A stretch of DNA of 64,000 bases, taken from contig DXFL01000023.1 in assembly GCA_019114445.1 (NCBI GenBank), forward strand, positions 62,001 through 126,000, given 5' to 3'. Below the pieces are notes generated by a model. The model saw only the letters and a list, made by a program, of their open reading frames with translations, was not told where the DNA came from and made no database searches. Below are positions 8,387-18,029 of this stretch, piece after piece. A program made the translations under genes and the position numbers. Position 1 is the stretch's first letter. The number at the start of each line of letters is the position of its first letter. This DNA comes from Candidatus Barnesiella excrementigallinarum (GTDB taxonomy: Bacteria; Bacteroidota; Bacteroidia; Bacteroidales; Barnesiellaceae).

Positions 8387-9541
8387 TTACTCAAACATAT
8401 GACGTAATTTACTGAATATGCGTTGTTTGGTTGTAAGCGTAGGTTGCATATTCGCCGAGTTTTTCAACTCTTCGAATGTTTTCTTTTCGCCGGCATTGAG
8501 GTTTTCGGGAATGTATACCGATACGTTCACAATCAAATCGCCCACACCGTAGCGATTTACCGAGGGCAGGCCTTTTCCCCGCAACCGGAATATCTTGCCC
8601 GGTTGAGTACCCGGCTCTACCTTGATACGGGCTTTACCGTCGAGGGTGGGGACTTCGACCGAACCGCCCAACACAGCCGTAGGCAAATCGAGCAGCAGGT
8701 TATATATCAAGTCATTTTCATCACGCAGCAAATCGGGATGCGCCTCCTCTTCGATAAGAATGAGCAAATCGCCGTTCACTCCTCCATGACGGGCGGCATT
8801 TCCTTTGCCTGCCATCGAAAGCTGCATACCCTCCGACACTCCGGCCGGAATATTGAGTGTAATAACCTCCTCTTCACGCACAATACCCTCGCCGGCACAA
8901 TGCGGACATTTTTTGGTAATAACACGGCCTTCGCCCCCGCAATCGGGACAGGTAGTAGTCGATTGCATGGCACCGAGGAACGTCTGTTGTACCCGAGTGA
9001 CCACACCCGAACCGTTACATTTCGAACAGGTAGTATAGGCCGTCCCGTTCTCGGCACCGGTTCCGTTACAATGCGAACAGCTCACATATTTGGGCACCTT
9101 GATCTTTTTCTCTACACCCGTGGCAATCTCTTTCAGCGTAAGTTTCACCTTCACACGCAGGTCGGAGCCTTTGTTGACATGGCGCCGACTGCTGCGAGAG
9201 CTGCCGCCGCCAAAGCCTTCGAAGCCACCGAAACCGCCTCCGAAAATATCGCCGAAGTGCGAGAATATATCCTCCATAGACATACCGCCACCGCTGAATC
9301 CGCCACCGGCAGCGCCACCCAAACCTTGATGGCCGAATTGGTCGTAACGAGCCCGTTTATCGGGATCGCTCAACACCTCGTAAGCCTCGGCAGCCTCCTT
9401 AAATTTCTCTTCGGCCTCCTTATTCCCCGGATTTTTATCGGGGTGATACTGAATGGCCTTTTTGCGGTATGCCTTTTTTATTTCTTCGGCCGTCGCATTT
9501 TTAGCGACGCCCAGCACTTCATAATAATCTCTTTTTTCCAT
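8387..9541 (-). CDS. dnaJ: Chaperone DnaJ
   Basis: Hsp40 co-chaperone that delivers unfolded substrates to DnaK and stimulates its ATPase. All four classical parts are present in 384 residues: an N-terminal J domain with HPD (in YHPDKNPG), a Gly/Phe-rich linker, a zinc region with four CxxCxGxG repeats ([32 protein letters not shown]), and the C-terminal substrate-binding domain. It lies 22 bp downstream of grpE and is cotranscribed with it. dnaK is not in the window. Regulation by a heat-shock element was looked for but not seen. Confidence 0.97.
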   Translation of the reverse strand: MEKRDYYEVLGVAKNATAEEIKKAYRKKAIQYHPDKNPGNKEAEEKFKEAAEAYEVLSDPDKRARYDQFGHQGLGGAAGGGFSGGGMSMEDIFSHFGDIFGGGFGGFEGFGGGSSRSSRRHVNKGSDLRVKVKLTLKEIATGVEKKIKVPKYVSCSHCNGTGAENGTAYTTCSKCNGSGVVTRVQQTFLGAMQSTTTCPDCGGEGRVITKKCPHCAGEGIVREEEVITLNIPAGVSEGMQLSMAGKGNAARHGGVNGDLLILIEEEAHPDLLRDENDLIYNLLLDLPTAVLGGSVEVPTLDGKARIKVEPGTQPGKIFRLRGKGLPSVNRYGVGDLIVNVSVYIPENLNAGEKKTFEELKNSANMQPTLTTKQRIFSKLRHMFE

Positions 9542-9563
9542 AGCTCTCTATCCCTATAAATCG

Positions 9564-10175
9564 TTATTCTCCCACAACCACTTTGGCAAAGCGAATCACC
9601 TTGTCGTTAAGCGTATAGCCTTTTTGAACCGTATCGATCACCTTGCCTTTTTGAGCAGGATCGGGAGCCGGGAACATCGTTACCGCCTCGTGATATTCGG
9701 TATCGAAATCGGCATCTTTTGTGGGAATCTCTTTCACTCCATTCTGTTCGAGATAGCTCTTGAATTTATTGTAAATCAAATTCATGCCCTCTTTCACAGC
9801 TTCCAAGTCTTTACTCTCGTCAATAGCAGCCAATCCCCGTTCGAAATCGTCGATTACCGGCAAAATGGCTTTCATGCAGCCTTCTCCGCCGTTTTTAATC
9901 AACTCGGCTTTCTCTCGGAGGGTCCGCTTACGGAAATTATCGAACTCGGCCATCAACAACAGATAATCTTTCTGCATTTTTTCGATGGTTGCTTTCAAAG
10001 TTTCCAACTCGGCTGACAGTTTGGCAGCCTCATCTACCTCAGCCTCTTCTCCTTCGGATTCGGGGGCAGCCCCCTCTTCGGGTTGAGGTTGTTCTTCACA
10101 AGCATCCTTTACTTCTTTTTCAGGAGCCTCATCTACAACATTTTGCGTTTTTTCGCTTGTCTTCTTTTCGGCCAT
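9564..10175 (-). CDS. grpE: Nucleotide exchange factor GrpE
   Basis: Co-chaperone that releases ADP from DnaK. An acidic, disordered N-terminus of about 70 residues is followed by a long helix (LETLKATIEKMQKDYLLLMA), the conserved MAEFDNFRKRTLREK segment and the C-terminal beta-wing domain. The ATG at 10175 gives 203 residues, a usual GrpE length. Two further in-frame ATGs upstream (10205 and 10241) would add a basic extension and cannot be excluded. It is first in the grpE-dnaJ operon. Confidence 0.94.
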   Translation of the reverse strand: MAEKKTSEKTQNVVDEAPEKEVKDACEEQPQPEEGAAPESEGEEAEVDEAAKLSAELETLKATIEKMQKDYLLLMAEFDNFRKRTLREKAELIKNGGEGCMKAILPVIDDFERGLAAIDESKDLEAVKEGMNLIYNKFKSYLEQNGVKEIPTKDADFDTEYHEAVTMFPAPDPAQKGKVIDTVQKGYTLNDKVIRFAKVVVGE

Positions 10176-10403
10176 ATTTTTAGTTTTTCTTTTTTTACGA
10201 TTCATATTCCATACTCCCGAAGCATTATCTTCGACGAGCATTAATAATGTATCAAAAACATTGCCAAACCGGGCGCAACTGTATTTTTGTCACTATCTGC
10301 CGAGTTGCCTGTCACACCCTTTCCCATTTCGATTTCGTACTTCATTGGCGGCTTCTTAACAAAATCAATTTTATACTTTTATATGAAAAAACCGAACTTT
10401 ATG

Positions 10404-10434
10404 CTTGGTTCTTTTTAAAATTTAGATATATTTG
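10404..10434 (+). promoter_or_regulatory. Promoter of the small lipoprotein gene
   Basis: CTTG, 19 bp, then TATATTTG, 40 bp ahead of the ATG at 10475. Confidence 0.6.
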
Positions 10435-10474
10435 TCAGCGAAAACCAAAATATTACCCCCCTAAACCAAACAAG

Positions 10475-10867
10475 ATGAAAAAATTAGTCCTTCTCGGAGC
10501 CATAGTGCTACCGCTATTATTTTCCTCATGCTGCACCCTTTTTACGAGTTCCCGACAGAATATAACGTTCGTTAGACAAGAGGGGATAAAAATTTACGAC
10601 AATGGAATGAAAATCGCTACCATCGGAGAGAGTGGCGAAACCAGTGTGAGTATACGCAAGAAAATTTCGTCCAAACAACTGATCGCCAAAAAAGAGGGAT
10701 ATAAACCGGCTCCCTTAATCTTGGAATCGACCCTTAACCCTGTGGCTTGCATAAACCTGTTGAATATGTTGGCGTGGGGAATAGATTTAGGTACACAAAA
10801 AGCCTGCAAGTACGACAACACATACGTCGAAATAGAACTGGAACCCAAAGAAAAAAACAACGAATAA
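10475..10867 (+). CDS. Small lipoprotein, PEGA-like
   Basis: A 130-residue lipoprotein. The start is the ATG that opens the signal peptide (MKKLVLLGAIVLPLLFSSC), with a Ser-Ser-Cys lipobox. An upstream in-frame ATG is rejected because the promoter lies between the two. The mature part has a short beta-rich stretch (ISSKQLIAKKEGYKPAPLIL) resembling PEGA-type surface repeats, and a hydrophobic segment (NPVACINLLNMLAWGIDLGT) typical of small Bacteroidetes lipoproteins that sit near membranes. It ends in a charged tail. No function can be assigned. It is a single gene at the left edge of the AT-rich island. Confidence 0.7.
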   Translation: MKKLVLLGAIVLPLLFSSCCTLFTSSRQNITFVRQEGIKIYDNGMKIATIGESGETSVSIRKKISSKQLIAKKEGYKPAPLILESTLNPVACINLLNMLAWGIDLGTQKACKYDNTYVEIELEPKEKNNE

Positions 10868-11147
10868 CCCATCGTCCACACAACCAGTCGGGCTACCAAT
10901 AAAATAACATTTATGACCAATTACTTTTTCGCATTTTGCTAAAAATGCAAAAATCTCTACATAAAAATTTGAAAAAAAGATCACTGCTATATCGACTTAT
11001 ATGCAAAAACAAAATAAATATAAACACTAATCAAAATATTTCGAGTAATGCCTTATATAATGAATTTTACACAGTATATTTTCATATGTAACTATAAAGA
11101 AATTTTGGGAAATATTCATTACCTTTGACAACAATATAAAGACACCT
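10868..11147. other. AT-rich left flank of the restriction-modification island
   Basis: 280 bp with no credible gene. Composition shifts sharply to A/T about 50 bp after the lipoprotein stop. Its end holds the promoter of the methyltransferase. No direct repeat or attachment site was recognised. Confidence 0.6.
11120..11127 (+). promoter_or_regulatory. -7 element of the restriction-modification operon
   Basis: TACCTTTG, an exact match to TAnnTTTG, 20 bp ahead of the methyltransferase ATG. Confidence 0.6.
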
Positions 11148-12311
11148 ATGAGGCAAAATAATAAAATAAATTATAGAATATCATCTGCAAAAGCTGCCAA
11201 ATCAGTGGCTTTAACACAAATCAAAGAATATGAGCTTGAAAAAGCTACTAAATTTGGATTGCCAGAAATTGATGATCGCTTTGATGTATGGAGGGTTCCT
11301 GTTTTATCAATTGACGGATCTAAAATAGGAGAAATAGTTATTGATGCTATTTCTTCTTTTATTGACATTAGCAAAACAACATCTAAGGAACTTTTAGAGA
11401 ATCGTTTATTGGGGCGTAATACTCAAAATCCAGCAAAAAAAAGAGGGAAAATGGTCCCTAAAATATCTATGTTGGCAAACACCATTCGTATGGGCGACTC
11501 TGAAGAACTACTTATGGATATGCCCAATGAATGTGTAGATTTAGTTTTTACTTCACCTCCATATTACAATGCCAAGCCTGAATATGTAGAATATCTTTCT
11601 TACGAAGATTATTTGCTAAAAATGCAAAAAATCATTCATCAATGTGCTCGAGTTTTGAATGAAGGTCGATTTTTTGTATTAAATGTTTCTCCTATTCTTA
11701 TTCGCAGAGCGAATAGAAACGAAGCTTCAAAACGAATAGCAGTACCGTTTGATTTTCATAAAATCTTCATTGAAGAAGGCTTTGAATTTATAGACGATAT
11801 CCATTGGGTAAAGCCTGAAGGTGCAGGATGGGCAACTGGGCGAGGTAGAAGATTCGCTGCAGATAGAAATCCTTTACAATACAAGCCTGTGCCTGTTACT
11901 GAATATGTGCTTGTATATAGGAAGAAAACAGACAAACTCATTGATTGGTTAATCAGAGAACATCCAGATCAGCAAGCCCTTCAAGAATCCAAGATTGAGG
12001 ATGGGTACGAAGTTACTAATATTTGGAAAATTAAACCCGCTCATAACAAGTATCATCCTGCGGTGTTCCCAATTGAATTGGCAGAAAAAGTAATTAAATA
12101 TTATTCCATAAAACACGATGTAGTTTTAGACCCATTTGCAGGAACAGGAACAACTGGTAAGGCCGCACTCAAATTGGATAGACGATTTGCTCTACTTGAA
12201 CAAGATGAAAAATATATAAATCTTATTAAAAAAGATTTTGTACATTTAACAGATTCAATCGGTATTGACTGGGTGAATATAAACATAAAAAATAACAAAA
12301 GGTTATTCTGA
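11148..12311 (+). CDS. Type II DNA methyltransferase (beta class, probably N4-cytosine)
   Basis: A 387-residue methyltransferase that protects host DNA from the neighbouring nuclease. Catalytic motif IV is TSPPY (residues 135-139) and the AdoMet-binding motif I is D328-PFAGTGTT, so motif IV precedes motif I as in beta-class enzymes. The TSPPY form is most common in N4-cytosine methyltransferases, though N6-adenine is possible. An N-terminal region of about 100 residues before motif IV is not recognised. The gene is much richer in A/T than its neighbours and uses A/T-ending codons (Lys AAA, Ile ATT), which points to horizontal acquisition. It is 5 bp from the next gene. The target site cannot be read from sequence. 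Confidence 0.9.
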   Translation: MRQNNKINYRISSAKAAKSVALTQIKEYELEKATKFGLPEIDDRFDVWRVPVLSIDGSKIGEIVIDAISSFIDISKTTSKELLENRLLGRNTQNPAKKRGKMVPKISMLANTIRMGDSEELLMDMPNECVDLVFTSPPYYNAKPEYVEYLSYEDYLLKMQKIIHQCARVLNEGRFFVLNVSPILIRRANRNEASKRIAVPFDFHKIFIEEGFEFIDDIHWVKPEGAGWATGRGRRFAADRNPLQYKPVPVTEYVLVYRKKTDKLIDWLIREHPDQQALQESKIEDGYEVTNIWKIKPAHNKYHPAVFPIELAEKVIKYYSIKHDVVLDPFAGTGTTGKAALKLDRRFALLEQDEKYINLIKKDFVHLTDSIGIDWVNINIKNNKRLF

Positions 12312-12316
12312 TACCT

Positions 12317-13414
12317 ATGAAACTCTCTGATTGTATTACTCCACAAGGGCTAAATTTAGTTAAGTATAGTGGAAAAGATTTTGTTAATAAATTAGGTCTT
12401 GAAATTGTACAAGGCGTTGTCGGCTCTATTCTTAAAGGAAAAAATGTACGAGATTTAACCGAAAGTTTAACTCAAAGAAGAGTGTTACTTGTAAGTTCTT
12501 CAATCATTATTACATATTTGAAAGGTCTTTCTTCTTTTGAGGATTTTGAAGAATCTCTTAATAATTTGGTTAAGCAAAATGTTAGAACGCAGCTTACTGC
12601 AGAAGAAAAAAAATATTTATTATGGTTTATTGGGCTTACGGGTAAAAGCCTTCAAAATGTCATTAGAGGTACTGATTTGGAAAACTACATTGATATTTTT
12701 GATTCTAATTTAAAGGATATATGTGTAGACATCGAAGAAATATATGGAGATATAACACTCCAAATAAATTATAATGAGCAAGGTTATTTTCTCAAATGGA
12801 AAAATTTATTACGTTGTCTGCTTGCGGCTGGGGCTGCAACTCTTACAATACGAGGATCTGAAAAATCACTTTATGGTAAAACTTTTGAAAAATTCGTATT
12901 AGGATCTGTTTTAACTATCCTCGGTTTTAATTATATAGAAAAATCAGATGTATCTAAATCTGAGAAAGTTTTTTGGTTATCAGAGCGAATAGACAAAAGA
13001 GAAAGCGATGCAACTTTATTAATAAAAGCAGGTGTAGGTATTAGATTTGATATTGGATTCATTGGTAAAGGAAATACCGAAATTAGTCTTGACAAAGTCT
13101 CTCGGTTTGAAAGATTTATGGAGTTTAGGAAAAAAACTTATGCAACAACAACTATTATATTAGTTGACAACATTGGAGAAAATAGTAGAATCGCATCAAT
13201 GGCAAGAGAAATTGATGGTTATATTCTGCAAATGAGAGAAACATATTGGGTGTACCGATTAGCAATGATACTTAATGAGCGCTTTGGATATCACTCAGAA
13301 ATTCTTAACTATACCAAAGAACAATCTCTATCATACATTGATAAAGAAATGCAAAATGTAGATCTTAACGTATTTTTTGGAACAAATGATTCAATATATC
13401 TCGAAGAAGAATAA
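12317..13414 (+). CDS. Putative type II restriction endonuclease (CfrBI-like)
   Basis: A 365-residue protein immediately downstream of the methyltransferase with the same A/T-rich composition. Context makes it the cognate restriction enzyme. The C-terminal half has scattered acidic candidates for a PD-(D/E)xK core: E191 in KTFEKF, D231 in ESDATLL, D245 in RFDIGF, and E255/D259-K260. The exact catalytic set is uncertain. The overall pattern recalls the CfrBI family (CCWWGG specificity), but this is from memory. The N-terminal half is helical and unassigned. It is not a type I or III enzyme, because there is no helicase motif. Confidence 0.7.
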   Translation: MKLSDCITPQGLNLVKYSGKDFVNKLGLEIVQGVVGSILKGKNVRDLTESLTQRRVLLVSSSIIITYLKGLSSFEDFEESLNNLVKQNVRTQLTAEEKKYLLWFIGLTGKSLQNVIRGTDLENYIDIFDSNLKDICVDIEEIYGDITLQINYNEQGYFLKWKNLLRCLLAAGAATLTIRGSEKSLYGKTFEKFVLGSVLTILGFNYIEKSDVSKSEKVFWLSERIDKRESDATLLIKAGVGIRFDIGFIGKGNTEISLDKVSRFERFMEFRKKTYATTTIILVDNIGENSRIASMAREIDGYILQMRETYWVYRLAMILNERFGYHSEILNYTKEQSLSYIDKEMQNVDLNVFFGTNDSIYLEEE

Positions 13415-13419
13415 AGTTT

Positions 13420-13440
13420 ATTCTTTTTTACAAAAAGAAT
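13420..13440 (+). terminator. Weak AU-rich hairpin after the restriction gene
   Basis: A 9-bp stem ATTCTTTTT/AAAAAGAAT with a 3-base loop begins 6 bp after the stop. It has little G/C, so it is only a candidate. Confidence 0.4.
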
Positions 13441-13500
13441 ATTATAATCTTCTTTCCCCCCAATAACTAGCTTTTAAATGTTTTTTCAATAGAACCGATT

Positions 13501-14652
13501 TTATTTTTTACTCAGGAAACGCCGGCTCAACCAACGACGTACCGGCTCATCATAACATTTCAAACACAAATAGGCAATCGCCACATTCCACACATACAGG
13601 CATAAAGCCACTTGCCAAGTTTCGCCAAACGTGAAATATCCCTTCTCAATAAGCCACGCATAAAACAGATACATAAAGGTGTAGTGCGTGATATAAAGCG
13701 GATAGGAAATATCGCCCAAGAATTTACAAATCCCGGTCGATACCTTGTCGGTAGTACTCCCCGACGCCCCCAACACAATAAGAATGGGGAAAACCACTAC
13801 GATACAAAAAGCCTCGTAAAGGCCATTCCAACAGATTGGATCGAGCCCCTCCCAATAGGGTACGACAAACAACCCCAACAGAATCAAGGAACATATCCAA
13901 AACGCACCTTTCACCTTTACCGGCTTGAAATTTCGGGAGAGTAATAACCCCAACGAGAAGGGGAATAACATTCGCAGCAATCCGCCTATGAAATTTACGG
14001 TATCGAGCGTCCACCCCACACCTATATTGCCATACCCCGACATATCGAACACGGCAAAACCGGTCAATCCCAGTCCCAGCAAAACGACAAAAGCGGTAAG
14101 CATCCGCGTCGAAAGCCTACGGATAAACAAAGCGTACAGCATATTGCCGATATACTCGAAAAAGAGCGACCAACTGGGACCGTTCAACGGAAACATTTCG
14201 CCATTGCCCCGCACTTCGTAACCGACTCCCGGATAAGCGGGGATAAAGAACATAGCACACAACAACGCCAACATGACCATCGAGGTGGCTACCCGAGTAC
14301 CGTCCCACTGCACTCCGCCTTGAATGCAAAAGGTTACGACACCCAACACGGCACCCAATACCACCATCGGGTGGAGACGGATCAACCGCCGTTTGAAAAA
14401 GTTCTTCGTCGTGAGGCTCTTACCCCAACGGTCGTCATAGGCATACCCAATTACGAATCCCGACAGGATAAAAAAGAAATCGACCGCCAAATAACCGTGG
14501 TTGATACTCTCAATGAGCGTACCGCCGGCAAAGGCATACCCCTCGAACACATGATACCACACCACCAAAAGAGCCGCTACGCCACGCAACCCGTCGAGCA
14601 ACTCGTAATGGGGCTTGGTATCGGCAAATGCGGCAGAAGAGATTTTTTGCAT
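13501..14652 (-). CDS. Acyltransferase 3 family membrane protein (OafA-like)
   Basis: A 383-residue integral membrane O-acyltransferase with about ten hydrophobic segments. The family start YELLDGLRGVAALLVVWYHV contains the conserved Arg and His thought to act in acyl transfer, and FFFILSGFVIGY follows as expected. Such enzymes O-acetylate or O-succinylate surface sugars, peptidoglycan or antibiotics. No neighbouring glycosyltransferase indicates the acceptor. It follows a Crp/Fnr regulator on the same strand with 112 bp between them. Composition returns to the host average here. Confidence 0.88.
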   Translation of the reverse strand: MQKISSAAFADTKPHYELLDGLRGVAALLVVWYHVFEGYAFAGGTLIESINHGYLAVDFFFILSGFVIGYAYDDRWGKSLTTKNFFKRRLIRLHPMVVLGAVLGVVTFCIQGGVQWDGTRVATSMVMLALLCAMFFIPAYPGVGYEVRGNGEMFPLNGPSWSLFFEYIGNMLYALFIRRLSTRMLTAFVVLLGLGLTGFAVFDMSGYGNIGVGWTLDTVNFIGGLLRMLFPFSLGLLLSRNFKPVKVKGAFWICSLILLGLFVVPYWEGLDPICWNGLYEAFCIVVVFPILIVLGASGSTTDKVSTGICKFLGDISYPLYITHYTFMYLFYAWLIEKGYFTFGETWQVALCLYVWNVAIAYLCLKCYDEPVRRWLSRRFLSKK

Positions 14653-14764
14653 AATGTAACGGTAATTTTAATTCCCGCACGAAAAACAACTCCCGTGCGA
14701 CTGCAAATCTAACAAACTTATGCAAGCCAAAATTTGACCTATATCAAAAATTACCCGGCAACGA

Positions 14765-15337
14765 CTATTTTTTCCCTCCGCGAAGACGGCTCAACGTCGA
14801 AAGCGTAATACCCAAATAAGAGGCGATATAACCCAGTTGCGCCCGCTGACACACTTGCGGGAACTGTTGCCGGAAAGCCTCATACCGCTCACGGGCCGAG
14901 AGTGTAAGGCGCTCTTTGTGCGAACGGTGTAACCGGCGGTACTCGTTTTGGTGAATGACACGTCCCCAGTTGGCCAACTCGATATTGGTCCGAAACAGAT
15001 AGAGCAACCGTTCGAGCGAAATGCGATAAGCAACCACATCTTCGAGCGTTTCGACAAACTCCTCGCTTACCTTATTGTAATACAATTCGTCCATACTGAA
15101 CACGATACCCCCTTCGCACGAGAAGGAGGTGGTTATCTCCTCGCCATTTACCAACCAAAACGAGCGGGTCATACCCTGCTCGATAAAATAGGCACACTTG
15201 ACATACACGCCCGCCTTGACCAACTGGTATCGTTTGGGGAAACGGCACTCCGTCACGCTCTCTTGCAAAGCCTGTATCGTATCGGCCGAAAGCGGATACA
15301 ACGAATTGATCGTCTCGATCACACGCTTCATCGCCAT
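14765..15337 (-). CDS. Crp/Fnr family transcriptional regulator
   Basis: A 190-residue regulator with an N-terminal cyclic-nucleotide-binding-type beta-barrel (residues about 20-115, QLVKAGVYVKCAYFIEQGM) and a C-terminal helix-turn-helix (AQLGYIASYLGITLSTLSRL). It lacks the four Cys of Fnr, so an iron-sulfur oxygen sensor is unlikely. This subtype is common in Bacteroidetes and its ligand is usually unknown. It lies between ispE (50 bp upstream) and the acyltransferase on the same strand, so cotranscription is possible. ATG at 15337 or the Met two codons later are both possible starts. Confidence 0.85.
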   Translation of the reverse strand: MAMKRVIETINSLYPLSADTIQALQESVTECRFPKRYQLVKAGVYVKCAYFIEQGMTRSFWLVNGEEITTSFSCEGGIVFSMDELYYNKVSEEFVETLEDVVAYRISLERLLYLFRTNIELANWGRVIHQNEYRRLHRSHKERLTLSARERYEAFRQQFPQVCQRAQLGYIASYLGITLSTLSRLRGGKK

Positions 15338-15387
15338 AAAGCCAACTCCTTTTCGTCGTTCATACCCATTCTTCCCATCACGTTATA

Positions 15388-16206
15388 TTACACGGTACAA
15401 TCGCCAGTCCACACGAAACAGTCGGGATAGGTTGTCTCCACCTCGGTATCCCGGTCGAAAAGTCCGAATACCGACGAACCCGATCCCGACATCGAAGCAT
15501 ACACCGCGCCCCGTTCATAGAGGCTCGCTTTGATTGCTGCAACTTGGGGGAAACGGGCAAAAACACTCGGCTCGAAATCGTTGACCAAGCGGTCGCGCCA
15601 CTCCGTTACGGGGCGGGCTATCGTATCGCACACCGCCTCGTCGGGCTCGGCCGGCTTCACCATCGAATAGGCCACCGCCGTAGGTACGGCCACCGGTGGT
15701 TTCACCAGCACCATTTTATACGATTTCAACGACAGTTCCACCGGCGAGAACTCATCGCCAATCCCTTTGGCCAACAACGGTTTGTTATACAAAAAGAAAG
15801 GACAATCGGCTCCCAAAGCAGCCGCCTCGACGGCAAGATCCTCGTCGCTTATCGGGAGCTGAAAATAATCCCGCACCATCGAAAGCAAGAAAGCAGCATC
15901 GGCCGACCCTCCGCCCAACCCGGCTCCAAAAGGAATGACCTTGTGCAAAAAAATCGAAACCGGAGGCAGCGAAAAACGACTGCTCAACCGTCGCCACGCC
16001 TTCATCACCAAATTGTCGCGGCTATCGCCGTCGATTGCAATCCCCGACAACGACAGTTCGGTATCGCCCCCTTCGGCAGGGATTATCTCCAAAGCATCTT
16101 GCAACTGAATGGGATAAAACACCGTCTCTATGTTGTGGTATCCATCGGGACGGCGCGACACTATGCGCAACCCCAAATTTATCTTTGCATTGGGAAATCG
16201 TATCAT
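15388..16206 (-). CDS. ispE: 4-(cytidine-5'-diphospho)-2-C-methyl-D-erythritol kinase
   Basis: GHMP kinase that phosphorylates CDP-methylerythritol in the non-mevalonate isoprenoid pathway. The substrate-binding start NAKINLGLRIVSRRPDGYHNI and the ATP loop PFGAGLGGGSADAA are both intact, and 272 residues is a normal length. It shows that the organism uses the MEP route. The first gene of a minus-strand group ahead of the Crp/Fnr gene, it is divergent from dnaB, with 186 bp between their starts. Confidence 0.96.
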   Translation of the reverse strand: MIRFPNAKINLGLRIVSRRPDGYHNIETVFYPIQLQDALEIIPAEGGDTELSLSGIAIDGDSRDNLVMKAWRRLSSRFSLPPVSIFLHKVIPFGAGLGGGSADAAFLLSMVRDYFQLPISDEDLAVEAAALGADCPFFLYNKPLLAKGIGDEFSPVELSLKSYKMVLVKPPVAVPTAVAYSMVKPAEPDEAVCDTIARPVTEWRDRLVNDFEPSVFARFPQVAAIKASLYERGAVYASMSGSGSSVFGLFDRDTEVETTYPDCFVWTGDCTV

Positions 16207-16363
16207 CTGTTTTTCGTGTTTTCAAGAATATCTGCGAAAATAACCATTCTCAACCACATAGACAACCCCGCAACACCCATTTTACTCACACGAAAGAGAA
16301 AATATGTTGAAAACTTCTTCATAAGATTCCCAACCGACATACCCCGGTTGAAAAAAGATTGAC

Positions 16364-16371
16364 TACTTTTG
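16364..16371 (+). promoter_or_regulatory. -7 element of dnaB
   Basis: TACTTTTG ends 21 bp before the ATG at 16393. It overlaps the in-frame TTG at 16369, which rules that codon out as the start. Confidence 0.6.
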
Positions 16372-16392
16372 TATCTGAAAAATTTATCCCAC

Positions 16393-17964
16393 ATGGAAAT
16401 TCGTAAAAATTATACCCGCACCCCCAAGAGTTATGCGCCGAAAGTTTCGGAACAAGGCCGATTGCAACCGCAAGACCGCGACCTCGAAGAGGCTGTATTG
16501 GGAGCCCTCATGCTCGAAAAAGATGCCTATACCACCGTATGCGACATCTTAAAGCCCGAATGTTTCTACGATCCCAACAACCAAGCCATATACAGCGCCA
16601 TTGCCCGGTTGGGTGCTCGGCAGCAACCCATCGATATGCTCACCGTTACCGAGCAACTGCGGCTCGACGGGAAACTCGACGAAGTGGGCGGTGCCCTGCG
16701 AATATCCGAACTGACGGGCCGGGTAGCTTCGGCGGCCCACATCGAATACCATGCCCGTATCGTAGCGCAAAAATATTTGGCACGGGAACTTATCGAATTT
16801 TCCAGCGAGATTCTTAACAAAGCATTCGACGAAACCAACGACGTGGACGACCTCATGCAGGAGGCCGAAGGCAAACTTTTTGAGATTTCGCAACGGAATC
16901 TCAAAAAAGATGTCACACAAATAGACCCCATACTGAGCGAGGCCATCAAACAGATACAGATTGCCGCCAACCGAAGCGACGGTTTGAGCGGACTGCAAAC
17001 CGGATTCCACGGCATCGACAAGATTACATCGGGCTGGCAAAACTCCGACCTCATCATCATCGCCGCCCGCCCTGCGATGGGTAAAACGGCCTTCGTACTC
17101 TCTATGGCCAAAAACATGGCCGTCAGCTACAACACTCCCGTCGCTATCTTCTCGCTCGAAATGTCCAACGTGCAACTGGTCAACCGTTTCATCATCAACA
17201 CCTGCGAAATTCCCGGCGAAAAAATAAAAAGCGGACAACTCTCGCCCATCGAGTGGGAACGGCTCATGTCGCGTATCGAAATTTTACGAAACGCCCCCAT
17301 ATACCTCGACGACACCCCCAGCCTCTCGGTATTCGAGCTGCGGACAAAAGCGCGTCGGCTGGTGCGCGAACACGGTATCAAAATCATCATCATCGACTAC
17401 TTGCAGTTGATGAATGCCAGCGGTATGTCGTTCGGCAGCCGCGAACAAGAGGTCAGCACCATATCCCGTTCGCTCAAACAACTGGCCAAAGAGTTACAGA
17501 TACCCATCATAGCCCTTTCGCAGTTGAACCGTAGCGTAGAATCGCGAGGGAACGACAAAGACAGCAAAGATGCCAAACGGCCGCAACTCTCCGACCTGCG
17601 CGAATCGGGTGCCATCGAACAGGACGCCGATATGGTTTGCTTTATCCACCGCCCCGAATATTACACCCGTTCCAAAGAGGATGCCAACGGGAACAATATC
17701 GAAGGCCTTGCCGAATTCATCATCGCCAAGCACCGTAACGGTGCCACCGACACCGTGAACATGAAGTTCGTCTCCTACTTGGCCCGCTTCCAAAACTACG
17801 ACGAAGATACCCACCTGTCGGAAATAAGCGCACCCGTCACCTCGAAATTCAATGCCTCCACTCCGGTCGAAAGCGGCGCGATGGGCTCTCCGTTCGGGAA
17901 TCCCCTGCCCGGAAATCCCGATTTCCTGAACAACTCTAAGGGCAACGACGATATTCCTTTCTAA
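16393..17964 (+). CDS. dnaB: Replicative DNA helicase DnaB
   Basis: Hexameric helicase that unwinds DNA at the replication fork. The N-terminal DnaG-interacting domain covers about residues 25-130 (RDLEEAVLGALMLEKDAY). The RecA-like core has Walker A ARPAMGKTA, a Walker B-like KIIIIDYLQLM, and the later LSQLNRSVE and DLRESGAIEQDADMV stretches. From ATG at 16393 it is 523 residues, normal for the family. No intein is present, though this family often hosts one. It is followed after 65 bp by a small membrane protein. Confidence 0.97.
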   Translation: MEIRKNYTRTPKSYAPKVSEQGRLQPQDRDLEEAVLGALMLEKDAYTTVCDILKPECFYDPNNQAIYSAIARLGARQQPIDMLTVTEQLRLDGKLDEVGGALRISELTGRVASAAHIEYHARIVAQKYLARELIEFSSEILNKAFDETNDVDDLMQEAEGKLFEISQRNLKKDVTQIDPILSEAIKQIQIAANRSDGLSGLQTGFHGIDKITSGWQNSDLIIIAARPAMGKTAFVLSMAKNMAVSYNTPVAIFSLEMSNVQLVNRFIINTCEIPGEKIKSGQLSPIEWERLMSRIEILRNAPIYLDDTPSLSVFELRTKARRLVREHGIKIIIIDYLQLMNASGMSFGSREQEVSTISRSLKQLAKELQIPIIALSQLNRSVESRGNDKDSKDAKRPQLSDLRESGAIEQDADMVCFIHRPEYYTRSKEDANGNNIEGLAEFIIAKHRNGATDTVNMKFVSYLARFQNYDEDTHLSEISAPVTSKFNASTPVESGAMGSPFGNPLPGNPDFLNNSKGNDDIPF

Positions 17965-18029
17965 GCGACCGAACATTATCCCCTCGCCGATGTTACTCCA
18001 TATATAAACTAACCGAGTAACATCGACGT

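Noticed and set aside
8423-9559. Long open frame on the plus strand opposite dnaJ
   Set aside because: It mirrors dnaJ, has no family signature, and its length follows from the codon bias of the real gene.
15544-16362. Plus-strand frame opposite ispE
   Set aside because: Shadow of ispE, Arg/His-rich, no family signature.
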